Assembly: GCF_001457415.1 (NCBI RefSeq)
Contig: NZ_LN881722.1
Span: forward strand, 620,001-684,000
Reading direction: 5' to 3'
DNA: 64,000 nt
Origin: Gorillibacterium timonense
GTDB lineage: Bacteria > Bacillota > Bacilli > Paenibacillales > NBRC-103111
Numbering within the stretch: the stretch's first letter is position 1; each line of letters opens with the position of its first letter. The position numbers were made by a program, and so were the translations under genes. The notes beneath the pieces are model-generated. The model did not search any database. It was not told the origin of the DNA and was given only the letters and a program-made list of their open reading frames with translations. Positions 19,264 to 29,123 of this stretch are shown here, in pieces.

Positions 19264-19617
19264 ATGATGCAGAAGGACATTTTGAAATTGGTTGGACACC
19301 GGGTGAGAGACCTGCGCAAGGAAAGAGGCTGGTCCCAAGAAGCTCTCGGAGAAAAGGGCGGCTTTCACTACTCCTATATCGGTCAGATCGAACGTGGAGA
19401 GAAGAATGTCTCGCTGCTCAATCTCGTCAAAATTGCGGACGCGCTCGAAGTCGGCGTTCCCCAGCTCTTCGCTTATCTGGATGACGAGGAGAAGTATATA
19501 GGCTCGGAAGCGGACCTGCAGGAAATTGTGAAGACCCTGCGGACCAAGAAGCCGCATCAGGTTCGAATGGCAAGGAACGTCGTAAGAGAATTGGTGAACG
19601 AAACGTACGAGGTATAA
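19264..19617 (+). CDS. XRE-family transcriptional regulator
   Basis: A 117-residue DNA-binding protein. Residues 8-65 are a Cro/CI-type helix-turn-helix: VGHRVRDLRKERGWSQEALGEKGGFHYSYIGQIERGEKNVSLLNLVKIADAL is a textbook HTH_3 pattern, quoted here only as an outline of its position. The remaining 50 residues may mediate dimerisation. The gene lies alone, followed by a perfect hairpin terminator, and could regulate itself or the nearby leftward genes. Target unknown. Confidence 0.88.
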   Translation: MMQKDILKLVGHRVRDLRKERGWSQEALGEKGGFHYSYIGQIERGEKNVSLLNLVKIADALEVGVPQLFAYLDDEEKYIGSEADLQEIVKTLRTKKPHQVRMARNVVRELVNETYEV

Positions 19618-19623
19618 AGAAGC

Positions 19624-19664
19624 GACAAACGCCCGGTGCCATGGACATGCACCGGGCGTTTGTC
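19624..19664. terminator. 16-bp perfect stem-loop between converging XRE and zinc-ribbon genes
   Basis: GACAAACGCCCGGTGC (19624-19639) is fully complementary to GCACCGGGCGTTTGTC (19649-19664). It sits between two converging transcription units and probably ends both. Confidence 0.8.
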
Positions 19665-19724
19665 ATATGCAGGGGAGAGCGCAAGCGGTATCGTCTATTT
19701 GAGGGCGAGCTGCGCTTCATCGGG

Positions 19725-20666
19725 TTATCTTATCAAAGCCTGAACTTCCGGGTCATGGGCATAACGCGATTCAGCGATCTGGGCGACACGAGCGGTTAAA
19801 TTCGGGTATTCCCATCTCGCGTTCGACAGCATGCCGCACAAGCGGATAAAGCGGTCGCGCGGCAGAGCGATCGCATAATCGCCAATCAAGTATTCGCAGG
19901 CGCTGAGATTGGTTTTGGAGCGGAGAGCGGCGCTTGCGACATTCGTGAGCAGCTCGGTCCCATAGCTCAGCTTTTCGATATCGCTGCGGAAGCGAAGCGC
20001 GTAGTCGAGAGACTTTTCGCGGATCAGCGTCCGGTTGACCTTGGAGACCTCCCACATATAATGAACGAACAGCTTGCTGTATTTGCGGGGGACGACGCTT
20101 TCCAGCTCCAGGTCCATATCCTTGCGGAGAACAAACCGGCCGAGGCAGATGATCTTGTTGTACCGGATTCGGTCTTCCAGCACGAATACTCCGACTTCGC
20201 GCAGCTTTTCATAGCATTCGCGGTATCGGTCGGCTTCGTAATCCGCTTCGGCTGCTTTCTCATCCGCATCCAGGCCGTCGGCGATCTGAGGGCTTTTCTC
20301 GACAAGCAGCCGATGCAGCCGGTAAGGAGCAAAGATGCCCGAGTAGCGGCGCAGCAAGAGCCCGTAGCCGACGAGCAGACCGGCGCCGAGAAGGGCAGTG
20401 GCCGTGCGTTGAACCGCGTTCGGGGATAAGTAGACGGCGCTTATCGCGGCAGCCGTCAAGAGCAAGGCCTCGACCGCGGTGCGGAACCGGGCTTTGCCCG
20501 CTCCGATCCGGGCGAGCGGCTTCAGGGTTCCGCTTCGCTTACAGGAGGAGCAAACCGGACCGCGCAGCGACGTAAAGGACCCGCATTTGTCGCAGTGGCG
20601 CAGCCGCTCATAGCGGTATTTCGTGACCAGCGGCTTGCTGAAATGAGCGGCGATCTTATCGTTCAT
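19725..20666 (-). CDS. Zinc-ribbon membrane protein with C-terminal helical repeats
   Basis: A 313-residue protein. Residues 24-44 carry two CxxC pairs (CDKCGSF and CSSC), forming a zinc ribbon. A membrane hairpin of two helices follows at about 65-105 (VEALLLTAAAISAVYL and ATALLGAGLLVGYGLLL). The remaining 200 residues are helical and repeat-like and contain no known catalytic motif. It overlaps the small membrane protein gene upstream by 11 bases. The pair is divergent from the vWA/tubulin/GTPase operon starting at 21450, and zinc ribbons also occur in that operon's GTPase. This suggests, without proving, a functional link. Family not recognised. Confidence 0.7.
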   Translation of the reverse strand: MNDKIAAHFSKPLVTKYRYERLRHCDKCGSFTSLRGPVCSSCKRSGTLKPLARIGAGKARFRTAVEALLLTAAAISAVYLSPNAVQRTATALLGAGLLVGYGLLLRRYSGIFAPYRLHRLLVEKSPQIADGLDADEKAAEADYEADRYRECYEKLREVGVFVLEDRIRYNKIICLGRFVLRKDMDLELESVVPRKYSKLFVHYMWEVSKVNRTLIREKSLDYALRFRSDIEKLSYGTELLTNVASAALRSKTNLSACEYLIGDYAIALPRDRFIRLCGMLSNARWEYPNLTARVAQIAESRYAHDPEVQALIR

Positions 20667-20847
20667 GGGGAGACCTCCCCTCGTTCAGCCATTCGATCAA
20701 ATCGGTATCCATGACTTCCGGAGGTGGAATTTCGCGCTTGCGGCGGCGAAACCGCAAGGCCTTGACGAGCACATAGACGGCCAAGATTCCAAGGATCAGA
20801 TAGGGGGGCCACGCCTCCGCAGCCAGCAACCCGTAAGCTTTCATCAT
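20656..20847 (-). CDS. Small single-pass membrane protein
   Basis: About 63 residues beginning MMKAYG, with one strong transmembrane helix (AWPPYLILGILAVYVLVKAL) followed by a very basic RFRRRKR stretch, so the C-terminus should be cytoplasmic. The frame is open further upstream and no strong ribosome site marks the start, so the start is uncertain. Its end overlaps the start of the zinc-ribbon gene by 11 bases, which suggests translational coupling. Function unknown. Confidence 0.5.
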   Translation of the reverse strand: MMKAYGLLAAEAWPPYLILGILAVYVLVKALRFRRRKREIPPPEVMDTDLIEWLNEGRSPHER

Positions 20848-21449
20848 TTGTCGAGCCCGGGCTTGTGCCTGGCTCTTCCTCCTAGCTAGAAAGGTATGGA
20901 AATTTCGATAGGGGAACGGTATGATTACAGATAAGTTGATCCCTTTACCCGGCCTGACGCGCTTTGGCACGGGCGGGTCCAACGGCTTAGGCGAGAAGGG
21001 TCACGTAGTATGCGTTCAACCCTAGTCATGTGGTTTTCTTTTGGCGCGTTAATGAATATGAAAAGGGTGCGGAAACCACGGTGATTGAGTTGTATGCGTA
21101 CTAGCGGTGGAGCTTTTTGTAAGTTTTCCTGTTTTCCAGTAGAATGGACGCAGGGATACCCACAATAGGACGTTTTTCCCTGCGCCAGATGTGATGAGAT
21201 GTAACCAGAATGCCTTGACTGACGAACGAATGCGTTCGCATACGGCAGAGAAACCAGCGATCAAGGAAGCTTGCAGGTGATTGACCTTGTAGGCTCATTT
21301 TACTATCAGCCAGGGTCCTTGAACAAGGCTCGAACATCGTCATGAATCAGTAAGGGCATCCTGAGCCTCACCCTTGATGCCAATCCGCAAAGGATTATCG
21401 TTGACGACATGCGAGTCTGACAGGCCCAAGTACCGGAGGAGTTACCCAA
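20848..21449. other. 602-base divergent intergenic region
   Basis: This region separates the leftward zinc-ribbon pair from the rightward vWA operon and should contain promoters for both. The only clear small dyad is ATGCG-TT-CGCAT at 21229-21240. Short minus-strand open frames here have no ribosome sites or family features. I see no transposase remnant that I can support, and no recognisable riboswitch. Confidence 0.5.
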
Positions 21450-23246
21450 GTGAAGATCAAAAATAGACTCATTGCTTTCCTCGCCGTTATCAGCTTGACG
21501 TTCGCTTTCATCCTGAATCCCTTCACCGCTTCCACCGCTCGGGCTGCCGATACGGATGAGAAGCTGGACGTCGTGCTCGCCGTTGATGTCAGCAATTCGA
21601 TGGCCGAGAGCGATCGGAATAAGGTTGCGAACGAAGCGATGAAGATGTTCATCGACATGACCTCCGTCCAAGGCGACAAGATCGGTGTTCTCGCCTATAC
21701 GGACCAGATCGTCCGGGAGAAGGCGCTGCTTCAGGTGAACAGCGCTCAGGATAAGCAAGACTTGAAGGATTTCGTCGACCAGCTTTCCCGCGGAGCATAC
21801 ACCGATATAGCGGTTGGGGTCAAGGAATCTGTGAAGATTCTTGAAGCCGGTATGACGCCGGGACATCGTCCGATGATCGTTCTGCTTGCCGACGGCAACA
21901 ATTCGTTGAACAAGGGCCGCTCTCAGGCAGAATCCGATAAGGAGTTAGCCGATGCCGTAGAGCAGGCTCGCCAAAAGGGCATTCACGTCTATACCATCGG
22001 GCTGAACGCGGATGGCAAGCTGAACAAAACGGTGCTGGAGAAGATTGCAACGGACACCGGAGGCAAAGCTTTCGTAACGGATACAGCCGAGACTTTGCCG
22101 CAGATTCTGAGTGAGATCTTCGCGAGCGAGCTGCGGCTTAAGGTCGTTCCTCTCACGAATCTGACGGGAAACGGCTCCTATCAGGATGTCACGGTTTCCA
22201 TACCCAACAACAACGTGCTGGAAGCGAACATTTCCATCGTATCGAACAAAGCGGTGGATGTGAAGCTCTTTGATCCGGCTGGTAAGAGCGTCCCTGTGCC
22301 GAGCGACGGGGTGATCTATTCCCGCTCCAGCTCTTACTCGCTGATGAAGCTGACCAAGCCAGCGGAGGGCGATTGGAAGCTTCAAGTGAAGGGAGCCGAC
22401 CGCGACAAGATCGACATCAGTCTCGTCTTTAACTATGACATTCGCGTTGTCATGGAGCCCTTGACCCAAACGAGCTACAAAGCGGGAGATCGCCTCAAGA
22501 TTAAGGCGCATCTGGAATCCGGCGGCGATCCGCTCACGGATGCCGGGCTTCTCGGAGCGGCGAAAGCCACCCTCGTAGCGACTGACCTGGATCTCAAGAA
22601 GGAGCTCACCAGCCCGCTTGCACTCACAGGAACCGACTTCACCGGTGAGTGGGCTCTTCCAGAGAATCACCGGTATGAAGTGCGGGTCCGGGTAGAGGAT
22701 TCCGGCTATGTCCGCGACAGCGATAAGGTGACCGTGGATGCGGCCAAGGGAACGGTGAGCGCTTCCCCCACTCCAACCGCATCAGCTCCCCCAGCGGCAC
22801 AGCCGGAAAAGGAGAAGAAACCATTTCCCTGGACAGCCGTACTTCTTGGTGGGCTCCTCACTCTCCTGGTCATCGCGGGCGCGATCGTCCTATTCACCCG
22901 CCACAAGAAAGCCAACCGCGGCTTTTTCGGCCAGATGGTGGTGGAGATCCGGGATGAGAATACCGGGGAGCGGCTCAGCCCGCAATACCGCAAGCTGAAC
23001 GCCTTCAAGGGCCGGATTCGCCTGCATCAGCTGCTCCAGCTGGCTCCGGAATACGCCGAGACCGACAAAATCTATTTCGAGCCGGGCAAAGGGGATGCGC
23101 TCTTGCTCTTCAACCGCTCCGGCTGCCTGATCGAACGCTCCGGGCGTGCGGTGGATGCAAGCAAGGGAATCGAGCTTCGCAAAAATGACCGAATCAAAAT
23201 CACGCTTCAAAACGTCAATAAATCGATCCAGCTTGAGTACATTTAA
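21450..23246 (+). CDS. Secreted, membrane-anchored vWA-domain protein
   Basis: A 598-residue protein starting at GTG 21450, fixed by GGAGGAG at 21435-21441. It has an N-terminal signal peptide (positive KIKNR, hydrophobic core, ARA/AD near residue 32). A vWA domain follows at about 38-215 with an intact MIDAS: DVSNS (46-50), the Thr in GAYTDIAVG and Asp in LLADGNN. Beta-rich extracellular segments come next, then a Pro/Thr linker and a membrane helix at about 461-482. The cytoplasmic tail of about 115 residues is probably a small beta domain. vWA/MIDAS domains bind metal-dependent protein ligands, so this could be the external sensor of the operon. First gene of a seven-gene unit; 45 bases to the tubulin-like gene. 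Confidence 0.88.
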   Translation: MKIKNRLIAFLAVISLTFAFILNPFTASTARAADTDEKLDVVLAVDVSNSMAESDRNKVANEAMKMFIDMTSVQGDKIGVLAYTDQIVREKALLQVNSAQDKQDLKDFVDQLSRGAYTDIAVGVKESVKILEAGMTPGHRPMIVLLADGNNSLNKGRSQAESDKELADAVEQARQKGIHVYTIGLNADGKLNKTVLEKIATDTGGKAFVTDTAETLPQILSEIFASELRLKVVPLTNLTGNGSYQDVTVSIPNNNVLEANISIVSNKAVDVKLFDPAGKSVPVPSDGVIYSRSSSYSLMKLTKPAEGDWKLQVKGADRDKIDISLVFNYDIRVVMEPLTQTSYKAGDRLKIKAHLESGGDPLTDAGLLGAAKATLVATDLDLKKELTSPLALTGTDFTGEWALPENHRYEVRVRVEDSGYVRDSDKVTVDAAKGTVSASPTPTASAPPAAQPEKEKKPFPWTAVLLGGLLTLLVIAGAIVLFTRHKKANRGFFGQMVVEIRDENTGERLSPQYRKLNAFKGRIRLHQLLQLAPEYAETDKIYFEPGKGDALLLFNRSGCLIERSGRAVDASKGIELRKNDRIKITLQNVNKSIQLEYI

Positions 23247-23291
23247 GCAGAGGCGCTCCGAACAAGCGCTCTGGCAGGAGGCAGAAAACCA

Positions 23292-26200
23292 ATGAAAGCT
23301 TTGGTCCGCGAACATATCCAGCAGCTTGATGTATCGCTTGGCGGAGGCATCGTCTCCGAGAAGATCCGAGTGGACACCATCGACAACCCGATGCTCGTCA
23401 TCGGGCTCGGCGGCACGGGCATCGACGCCCTGCTCCGCTTGAAGTACCAGATCAACCGGCGTTTCCGGCTTCCGAACGACCCGCTCTCCAAGAAGAAGCG
23501 GGAGAAGCCGGACAATATCGAATACATCGGCTTTGAGACGAACGAAGGCGAGCTTCAGAAGAAATACAAGGGCATCGGCCTAGACCCGCTCACCGAGTTC
23601 GTCCTTCTCTCGAACGCCGAGATCGGAAGCCTGCTGCAAAACCGCAGTGTGCTGGAGCCGTACATAACGGAATGGCTCTCTCCCGAGATCATTGTTACGG
23701 ACGGGGTCGGCGGGGCTTCCGGCAACCGCCAGACCGGCCGTCTTCTGCTGTTCACGAAGATCGTGCAGGTGGTCCAGACGATCGAGAAGAAGATCAAGAC
23801 GCTGACAGAGGGCACAAACAAGAAGCTGATGGTGTTCCTGCTCACGGGTCTTAGCGGCGGTACGGGCAGCGGCGGCTTCCTCGACATCGCCTACATCGTC
23901 CGCGGCCTCATGGAGCGGGAGTATGCCGATGCAGGCGTCGACAAGGTGAGCCTGCTCGGTTATCTGTTCATGCCGGACGTGAACCTGTCCAACAAAAGCC
24001 TCACGGACCACACCCGCGAGTACATCAAGAAGAACGGTTACGCCGCCTTGAAGGAACTCGACTACTGGATGAACGCTGATGAACGCGGGGAGCGCTTCAA
24101 GCAGCGCTACGGGAATATCCTCAGCGTGAATTCCCCCCTGCCGCCCTTCAATCTCGCCCATCTCATCTCGGCGACGAACCTCGACGGCCGCCTCTTAGAG
24201 AACGCTTATGACTATTGTATGAACGTGACCGCCGAGAACATCACCAACTTCATGGCGATGGAAGAGAAGCAATCCGGCGAAGAATTCGCCATCCACGACT
24301 ACATTAGCAACATCCGCAGCAACATCAATCAGATGTCGAAGCCCTATGCGGCTAACTATCAATACAACATCATCGGAGCTTCCTCGGCGGTGCTGCCGAT
24401 CGAGGAAATGACGACTTACCTCGCCTATCGCTTGTTCCGCAAGATGGAAACGATGTTCCAGGTGTCTCCTTCTCGCGAGGATGTCGAGAAGATGGCGCAC
24501 AAGCTGGGCATGGACCTGGACGCGGTGCACCGGGAATTCCTCAAGCGGGTACCGGAACCGATTCCTGGCTATCAGAACAGCGAGCGGCTCAGCTACGCGA
24601 ACTTGATCAAGCTGCAGGCCGTGAGCATGGATACGGAGCTGGAGCAGCAGTTCTTGACCCGTGCCCGCGAAGAATACATCAAGGCTCGCCGCCAACTGCC
24701 CGGGGAGCTGATCGAACGCTTCACCGAGGAGATCCGGCGCGTCTTCCTGAATCCCGAGCAGGGGCCGTTCTACGCGAACCGGTTGATCTATACCAATAAA
24801 GGAGCGAGCCTTCTTGAGCTCATCCGCTCCTATATCGAGAGCCTGCGGGAATCGCTCTATCGCATTCCCCAGGATATCGAGGCGGCGAAGGCGGCATCCG
24901 AGCAGAAGCTCGGGGATGCTCGGGACGCTTTTATCTCCAAGGAGAAGAAAAAGGATCTCTACATCGATGCCAAAATTCAGGAATATGAGCTTTACTCCGA
25001 CCGCGAGCGGATGGAGCAGATGGTCGATTTTTACGAGGATCTGTACCGGACGCTGAATGATCAGAACTCGCGAATTTATTCCGTCTTTACGGAGCTGCTC
25101 AACGCCCTGAATGTCATCTTCGAGAAGAACGGCAACATTCTCGCCAAGGGCGAGGAGAATGTCGACCACAAGGGCAATCGCACTTACTACTGGAACATTG
25201 TTGGCGTACCGGATGTAGAGCGGGTCATTAACGGCATCATGGATGAGAAAAACGTCCAAGACCTCATTCGCGATTTCACGGCGGAGCTGCTGAACAAATC
25301 GGCGAGCTGGATCAAGGATACGGAGGTCGATGTGGTCGGGTCCATCTCGGAATTCATGACCGATCAATTCGGTGACCTGATCACGAAATCGATGGAGGAC
25401 TTCCTGCTGATCAAATACGGCAAAGACGAGTCCATTGAAAGCATCATGGAAAAGATCATCGCCAAACGATTGAACGAAGAAGCGGTTCCGGTGTTCCACC
25501 TGAGCAACAGCTCGGGCAGCTTTCATTTCCCGTCCTACGGCTTTGTCTCGGTACCGGTCAAGGCTCCGAATATCTACAAGGGCATCAAAAACTTCGAGGC
25601 CCATTCCGTCGGCAATTCCCGCTTTACCGTCAAGGAAAGCGAAGTGAAGAACCGCATCTTCTGGCTGAACACGAAAAACGGGGTGCCGCTCTTCTCCTAC
25701 GCGCCGCTCAAGAGCTACGAGGAAAGCTACGAGAAGACAATCTTGCTTCCAGAAGGAACGGGACGTCATCTGGTCCAGACCGATAAGATCAATTGGGTGA
25801 ACCTGCCGTCTCCGATTCCGGAAAAGTCGTGGGGCGATACTTATGAGAACGGACGGGTCCAAAAGCACAATGCAGCCATCCGTACCCTATTCGAGGAAGC
25901 CGAGCGCCGCAGGATCATCCGTGAGAAATCGATCGAATCCAATACCTCCAACCGGTATGAGTGCATCCTAACGGAGCCGTACGATTCGGCGGCGTTTCTG
26001 GCCCGCTTCGACATGCAGCTCACCGGCGGCAAGCCGAACCTGGGCGAAGTGAAGAAGGCAGCGGCTGAATTAAAGAGCTTGGTGGACCAAGGCTTGAAGC
26101 AGACGGCAAGCCGGGAGATCTTCGGCAGTGTGAGCCGCGAGGTGGCGATGGAGAACCTCATCCGCTACCCAGGGCTCTATGAAGAGGTGCGCCGGGAAAT

Positions 26201-26681
26201 CGCCAAGTATGAACGAATCGAGACGGAAATCGACCAGTTGAATGCCGTGATCGGCGCTCATCAGGACGAGGAAAAATGGTTGAATCTCTTTGTGGAGGCC
26301 CTGTACACAGGTACCATCGTGAAGAAAGGCGCCCAATTCGTCTATGACCACGACGCGGAGGAAGAAGCCTGGGAACCGTTCGTCAACCTGCTTCGGGTCA
26401 ATAAGTTCGTCGATTACGCCATCTATGAGAAAGTGCGGTCTCTCGATGCGAAGAAGGTTGCCCTCCTGGAACGCAAGGCGGCAAAGCGCAGCGAGAAGCT
26501 GACCTCCGCAGCCGATGTGGAGCAGTTGATTACGTCGCTGGAAGTCATGGCGGCCGGTTATCAGGAAGCGAAGGAAACCCTCGATTTCGACCGAGCCGAG
26601 CTGGTGAACGGGGAAGAGATGTACCGCTTCTACCGGCAGGTTGCCGGGAAAGTGAACGACATTTGGAAGACGATCAAGTAA
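23292..26681 (+). CDS. Giant tubulin/FtsZ-like GTPase (Tubulin_2 type)
   Basis: An 1129-residue protein whose N-terminal part has the tubulin/FtsZ nucleotide-binding layout. The first glycine motif is VIGLGGTGIDALLRLKYQI (residues 36-54). The T4 signature is GLSGGTGSGGFLD (about 186-198), corresponding to GGGTGTG of FtsZ and tubulin. Residues 200-500 continue the GTPase and intermediate domains. The large remainder is helical, with coiled-coil stretches, and is unlike FtsZ, which has under 400 residues. No membrane helix. AGGAGG lies ten bases before the ATG. It is probably the cytoplasmic, possibly polymer-forming core of the operon, next to a degenerate homologue. Related 'tubulin-like' proteins are known only from genome analyses, so the function is open. 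Confidence 0.88.
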   Translation: MKALVREHIQQLDVSLGGGIVSEKIRVDTIDNPMLVIGLGGTGIDALLRLKYQINRRFRLPNDPLSKKKREKPDNIEYIGFETNEGELQKKYKGIGLDPLTEFVLLSNAEIGSLLQNRSVLEPYITEWLSPEIIVTDGVGGASGNRQTGRLLLFTKIVQVVQTIEKKIKTLTEGTNKKLMVFLLTGLSGGTGSGGFLDIAYIVRGLMEREYADAGVDKVSLLGYLFMPDVNLSNKSLTDHTREYIKKNGYAALKELDYWMNADERGERFKQRYGNILSVNSPLPPFNLAHLISATNLDGRLLENAYDYCMNVTAENITNFMAMEEKQSGEEFAIHDYISNIRSNINQMSKPYAANYQYNIIGASSAVLPIEEMTTYLAYRLFRKMETMFQVSPSREDVEKMAHKLGMDLDAVHREFLKRVPEPIPGYQNSERLSYANLIKLQAVSMDTELEQQFLTRAREEYIKARRQLPGELIERFTEEIRRVFLNPEQGPFYANRLIYTNKGASLLELIRSYIESLRESLYRIPQDIEAAKAASEQKLGDARDAFISKEKKKDLYIDAKIQEYELYSDRERMEQMVDFYEDLYRTLNDQNSRIYSVFTELLNALNVIFEKNGNILAKGEENVDHKGNRTYYWNIVGVPDVERVINGIMDEKNVQDLIRDFTAELLNKSASWIKDTEVDVVGSISEFMTDQFGDLITKSMEDFLLIKYGKDESIESIMEKIIAKRLNEEAVPVFHLSNSSGSFHFPSYGFVSVPVKAPNIYKGIKNFEAHSVGNSRFTVKESEVKNRIFWLNTKNGVPLFSYAPLKSYEESYEKTILLPEGTGRHLVQTDKINWVNLPSPIPEKSWGDTYENGRVQKHNAAIRTLFEEAERRRIIREKSIESNTSNRYECILTEPYDSAAFLARFDMQLTGGKPNLGEVKKAAAELKSLVDQGLKQTASREIFGSVSREVAMENLIRYPGLYEEVRREIAKYERIETEIDQLNAVIGAHQDEEKWLNLFVEALYTGTIVKKGAQFVYDHDAEEEAWEPFVNLLRVNKFVDYAIYEKVRSLDAKKVALLERKAAKRSEKLTSAADVEQLITSLEVMAAGYQEAKETLDFDRAELVNGEEMYRFYRQVAGKVNDIWKTIK

Positions 26682-26780
26682 GCCGCACCCGCGGCCGACA
26701 AGAACGGCCGGGCTGCCAAGGTCCCGGCCTTGCCGGTTTCCGCGGCGGTCCCGGCTTGCTCCCGGAGGATGCATAAGCCG

Positions 26781-29123
26781 ATGCGCGAACGTATACAGGC
26801 ATTTCTATACGAGTATGACAACGAGACCGACCACGCAGCGGATGAGGCAGACGAGCAGCGCAGCCTCTACCATCCCCTCGTTTTCCTGTGCATTGGAGAC
26901 CAGGCGGGTGAAGCGCTTCGCGCGGTTCACCGCCGGATGAAGCGCAAGTGCGTGAATAGCTCCGCCATCGTCTATCTGCATCTCTATGAAAACGAGCCGG
27001 TGGAGGGCTTGGATGAAGTTCTCTCCCTTTCTATCGGGCAAGGGGAAGCGGATCGCAAGTCGGTGCGGCCTGAACTCCACCGCAGGTTCCGGGAAGACAA
27101 GGAGACGCTGGCGGAGCTCAATCGGTTAATCCGTCGAGCCGGAACGCGGCTTGCCGAGAACGGGCTGCAGTTCGGCAGCTTCGGGCGGCTGAGCCTCGCC
27201 GTGATCACCCGAGCGGACGATCCTGCCAATGCACTTCTGCCGGAAGCGGTGCTGCTGACCCGCGGCATACTGGGCGAATCCTTCAAGCATATCCAAATGG
27301 ATCTGTTCACTCTGCTGAAGGAAGGGGAGGCGGGAGATGACTTTGCTTATTCGTCTTCGCTCGGACTCAGCTTTCTCAAGGAGCTGGACAGCTTTCAGCT
27401 GCGGAGCTTCCGTCTGAACGAGCCGCTTCTGCTGACTCAGGACGGCTTCTCCTTGTCCCTGGAGCACGGCCCTTCACCGCTGTTTGATCTGGTTTACCTG
27501 CTCTCCGACAAGGATGAAGCGGGGCTCCTTGCACCGGATGGCCTCGAGCGGGCTTACCGCGCCATCGCGAGCCTGAGCCTGCTCAAAAACCGGCGGACCG
27601 TTCACGAGTTCGACCGGGAGAGCGGGCTCTACAACAACCTGCAATACAAGCAGAGCATCATGAACCCGGCCGTACCGGAGAATGTATATTCCTCCGCAGG
27701 CTATGCGGAGGTAAGGAGACCGAATGCAGCGATTGCGGCGACGGTTCTCCAGCAGTTCTTCCGGTCCTTCACGGCCAGGCTGGAAGAAGCCGGGAGGATT
27801 CCTCCCGACGAATCCGCCGAGCTGTTCGGACTTGACGCTTCTTCGGTGGCCCGGCTGACGCTCAGCCTGCTTCCGCCCGAATCGGCGCTTGAGGAGCTGA
27901 ATGCCCTGCTGTCCCGCAGCGCGAAGCTTGCCGACCTGCAGAGGCTGAACCTCCGCGAAGCGCTTGAGGAGCTGTATGGAGGCATCGACGCTGCCTTCTT
28001 CAAAACCCATTTTGAAGCGGCGGCTCGCGATGCCCTGGAGGCTCTTCCCCTCGCGGAGGAAACCGCGCGGCGGTTGAGCGAAGGACTCAAGCCGCCTTAC
28101 AGCTTCTATTCCGTCTACCACTGGACGCGGCCGCGAACGGAGACGGGGCTGTTCGAAGAGATTCACCGCCAGCAGACCGAGACGAGACGGCAGCTCACTG
28201 TTGCTCGGGAAGAGCTTCAGGCGGTGCTGGACGATCGGGCCGACAAGCTTCCGGCCGGAGGGATGCTGGCAGGTGCCCGCCTGCGCAAATTCCGCCGAGC
28301 GCTCCTCGAAGCGATCTATCCGCTGCGGTATCAAATCCTCGCTCTGGAGACGAGACAGCTTCTTCTGGACAAATGGGAGGAGGTGCTAGCCCTGCTTCAC
28401 CGGAGCTCTTCCCGGCAGGTGGAACAGCTTGGCGAGCTCTCAGCGGTTCTGGACCAGGCGGTAAAAGAGCACACGGGGAGCTACGGAGATTACCTCAGCC
28501 GCAACCTCCCGGAGTATTACGGCTTGCAGACCAAGCGGATCACCGAGAGCCTGGTCGCGCGACGTGGTCCCGATTTTTATTTCGACGGTCGTTTTTTTGG
28601 AGATGTCACGCGGCTATTGGAGAAAGGGACCTCCGAGCTCCTAGAGCGCTTGATTGCCGTCTGTCGAAACGAAGTCTTCACGGATGCCGTATTCCGTCAA
28701 TCGTTTGAGGAAGAGCTGCTGGAACGGGCGAATGTGACCGTCCGGTTCGAGGAGCAGAACCTGATCCTGCCGAAGGAGGAGCTGTTCCGCGATCTCTATG
28801 AGCGATTGGAGAGCGGGGCTACGATCCGTATAGCGTTGTTTCACTATACGCAGAAGCACCGCTATGAGGAGAAATACTTCTTTGGCGATTACGAGAGCGA
28901 GTTCATCCGATATTCCTTTGGTCTTGACCGGGGCAGCCGGACCTACCAGCTCGGTTGCGTTCACGAGAAGAAGACGAGCGGCATCGACAAGCTGAACATC
29001 ATGGGCGGCTTCCGGCTCGCCGATGCCCTGTATGTCCGCAATGCAGAGAAATATTACAGCACCTATGTTCAAAACGGCTTCCGCTTTCATCCTGAAGGGC
29101 GGGAGACGATAGGGGGATTTTGA
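26781..29123 (+). CDS. Probable degenerate tubulin-like partner protein
   Basis: A 780-residue protein, unrecognised by name. The segment FLCIGDQAGEALRAVHRRMK (about 35-54) aligns with the first glycine motif of the upstream tubulin-like protein (VIGLGGTGIDALLRLKYQI), but most loop glycines are lost. A later segment (HIQMDLFTLL to LSFLKELDSFQ) aligns with KVSLLGYLF to YAALKELDYW in the same protein. No GGTGSG-type motif is present. I infer a tubulin-fold subunit that lacks GTP binding, perhaps a pseudo-enzyme partner. The C-terminal two thirds are helical with coiled coils. ATG 26781 follows GGAGGA by 11 bases; ATG 26769 lies inside that site. The stop is directly abutted by the next ATG. Confidence 0.75.
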   Translation: MRERIQAFLYEYDNETDHAADEADEQRSLYHPLVFLCIGDQAGEALRAVHRRMKRKCVNSSAIVYLHLYENEPVEGLDEVLSLSIGQGEADRKSVRPELHRRFREDKETLAELNRLIRRAGTRLAENGLQFGSFGRLSLAVITRADDPANALLPEAVLLTRGILGESFKHIQMDLFTLLKEGEAGDDFAYSSSLGLSFLKELDSFQLRSFRLNEPLLLTQDGFSLSLEHGPSPLFDLVYLLSDKDEAGLLAPDGLERAYRAIASLSLLKNRRTVHEFDRESGLYNNLQYKQSIMNPAVPENVYSSAGYAEVRRPNAAIAATVLQQFFRSFTARLEEAGRIPPDESAELFGLDASSVARLTLSLLPPESALEELNALLSRSAKLADLQRLNLREALEELYGGIDAAFFKTHFEAAARDALEALPLAEETARRLSEGLKPPYSFYSVYHWTRPRTETGLFEEIHRQQTETRRQLTVAREELQAVLDDRADKLPAGGMLAGARLRKFRRALLEAIYPLRYQILALETRQLLLDKWEEVLALLHRSSSRQVEQLGELSAVLDQAVKEHTGSYGDYLSRNLPEYYGLQTKRITESLVARRGPDFYFDGRFFGDVTRLLEKGTSELLERLIAVCRNEVFTDAVFRQSFEEELLERANVTVRFEEQNLILPKEELFRDLYERLESGATIRIALFHYTQKHRYEEKYFFGDYESEFIRYSFGLDRGSRTYQLGCVHEKKTSGIDKLNIMGGFRLADALYVRNAEKYYSTYVQNGFRFHPEGRETIGGF

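Noticed and set aside
21101-21343. Short minus-strand frames between the zinc-ribbon pair and the vWA operon, considered as a transposase remnant
   Set aside because: No DDE motif, no inverted repeats or duplication seen and frames do not join; support is too weak to call a pseudogene.
24195-25868. Long minus-strand frame of 557 codons inside the tubulin-like gene
   Set aside because: It lies wholly opposite a well-supported gene with clear motifs, has no ribosome site and a composition typical of antisense shadows in GC-rich DNA.
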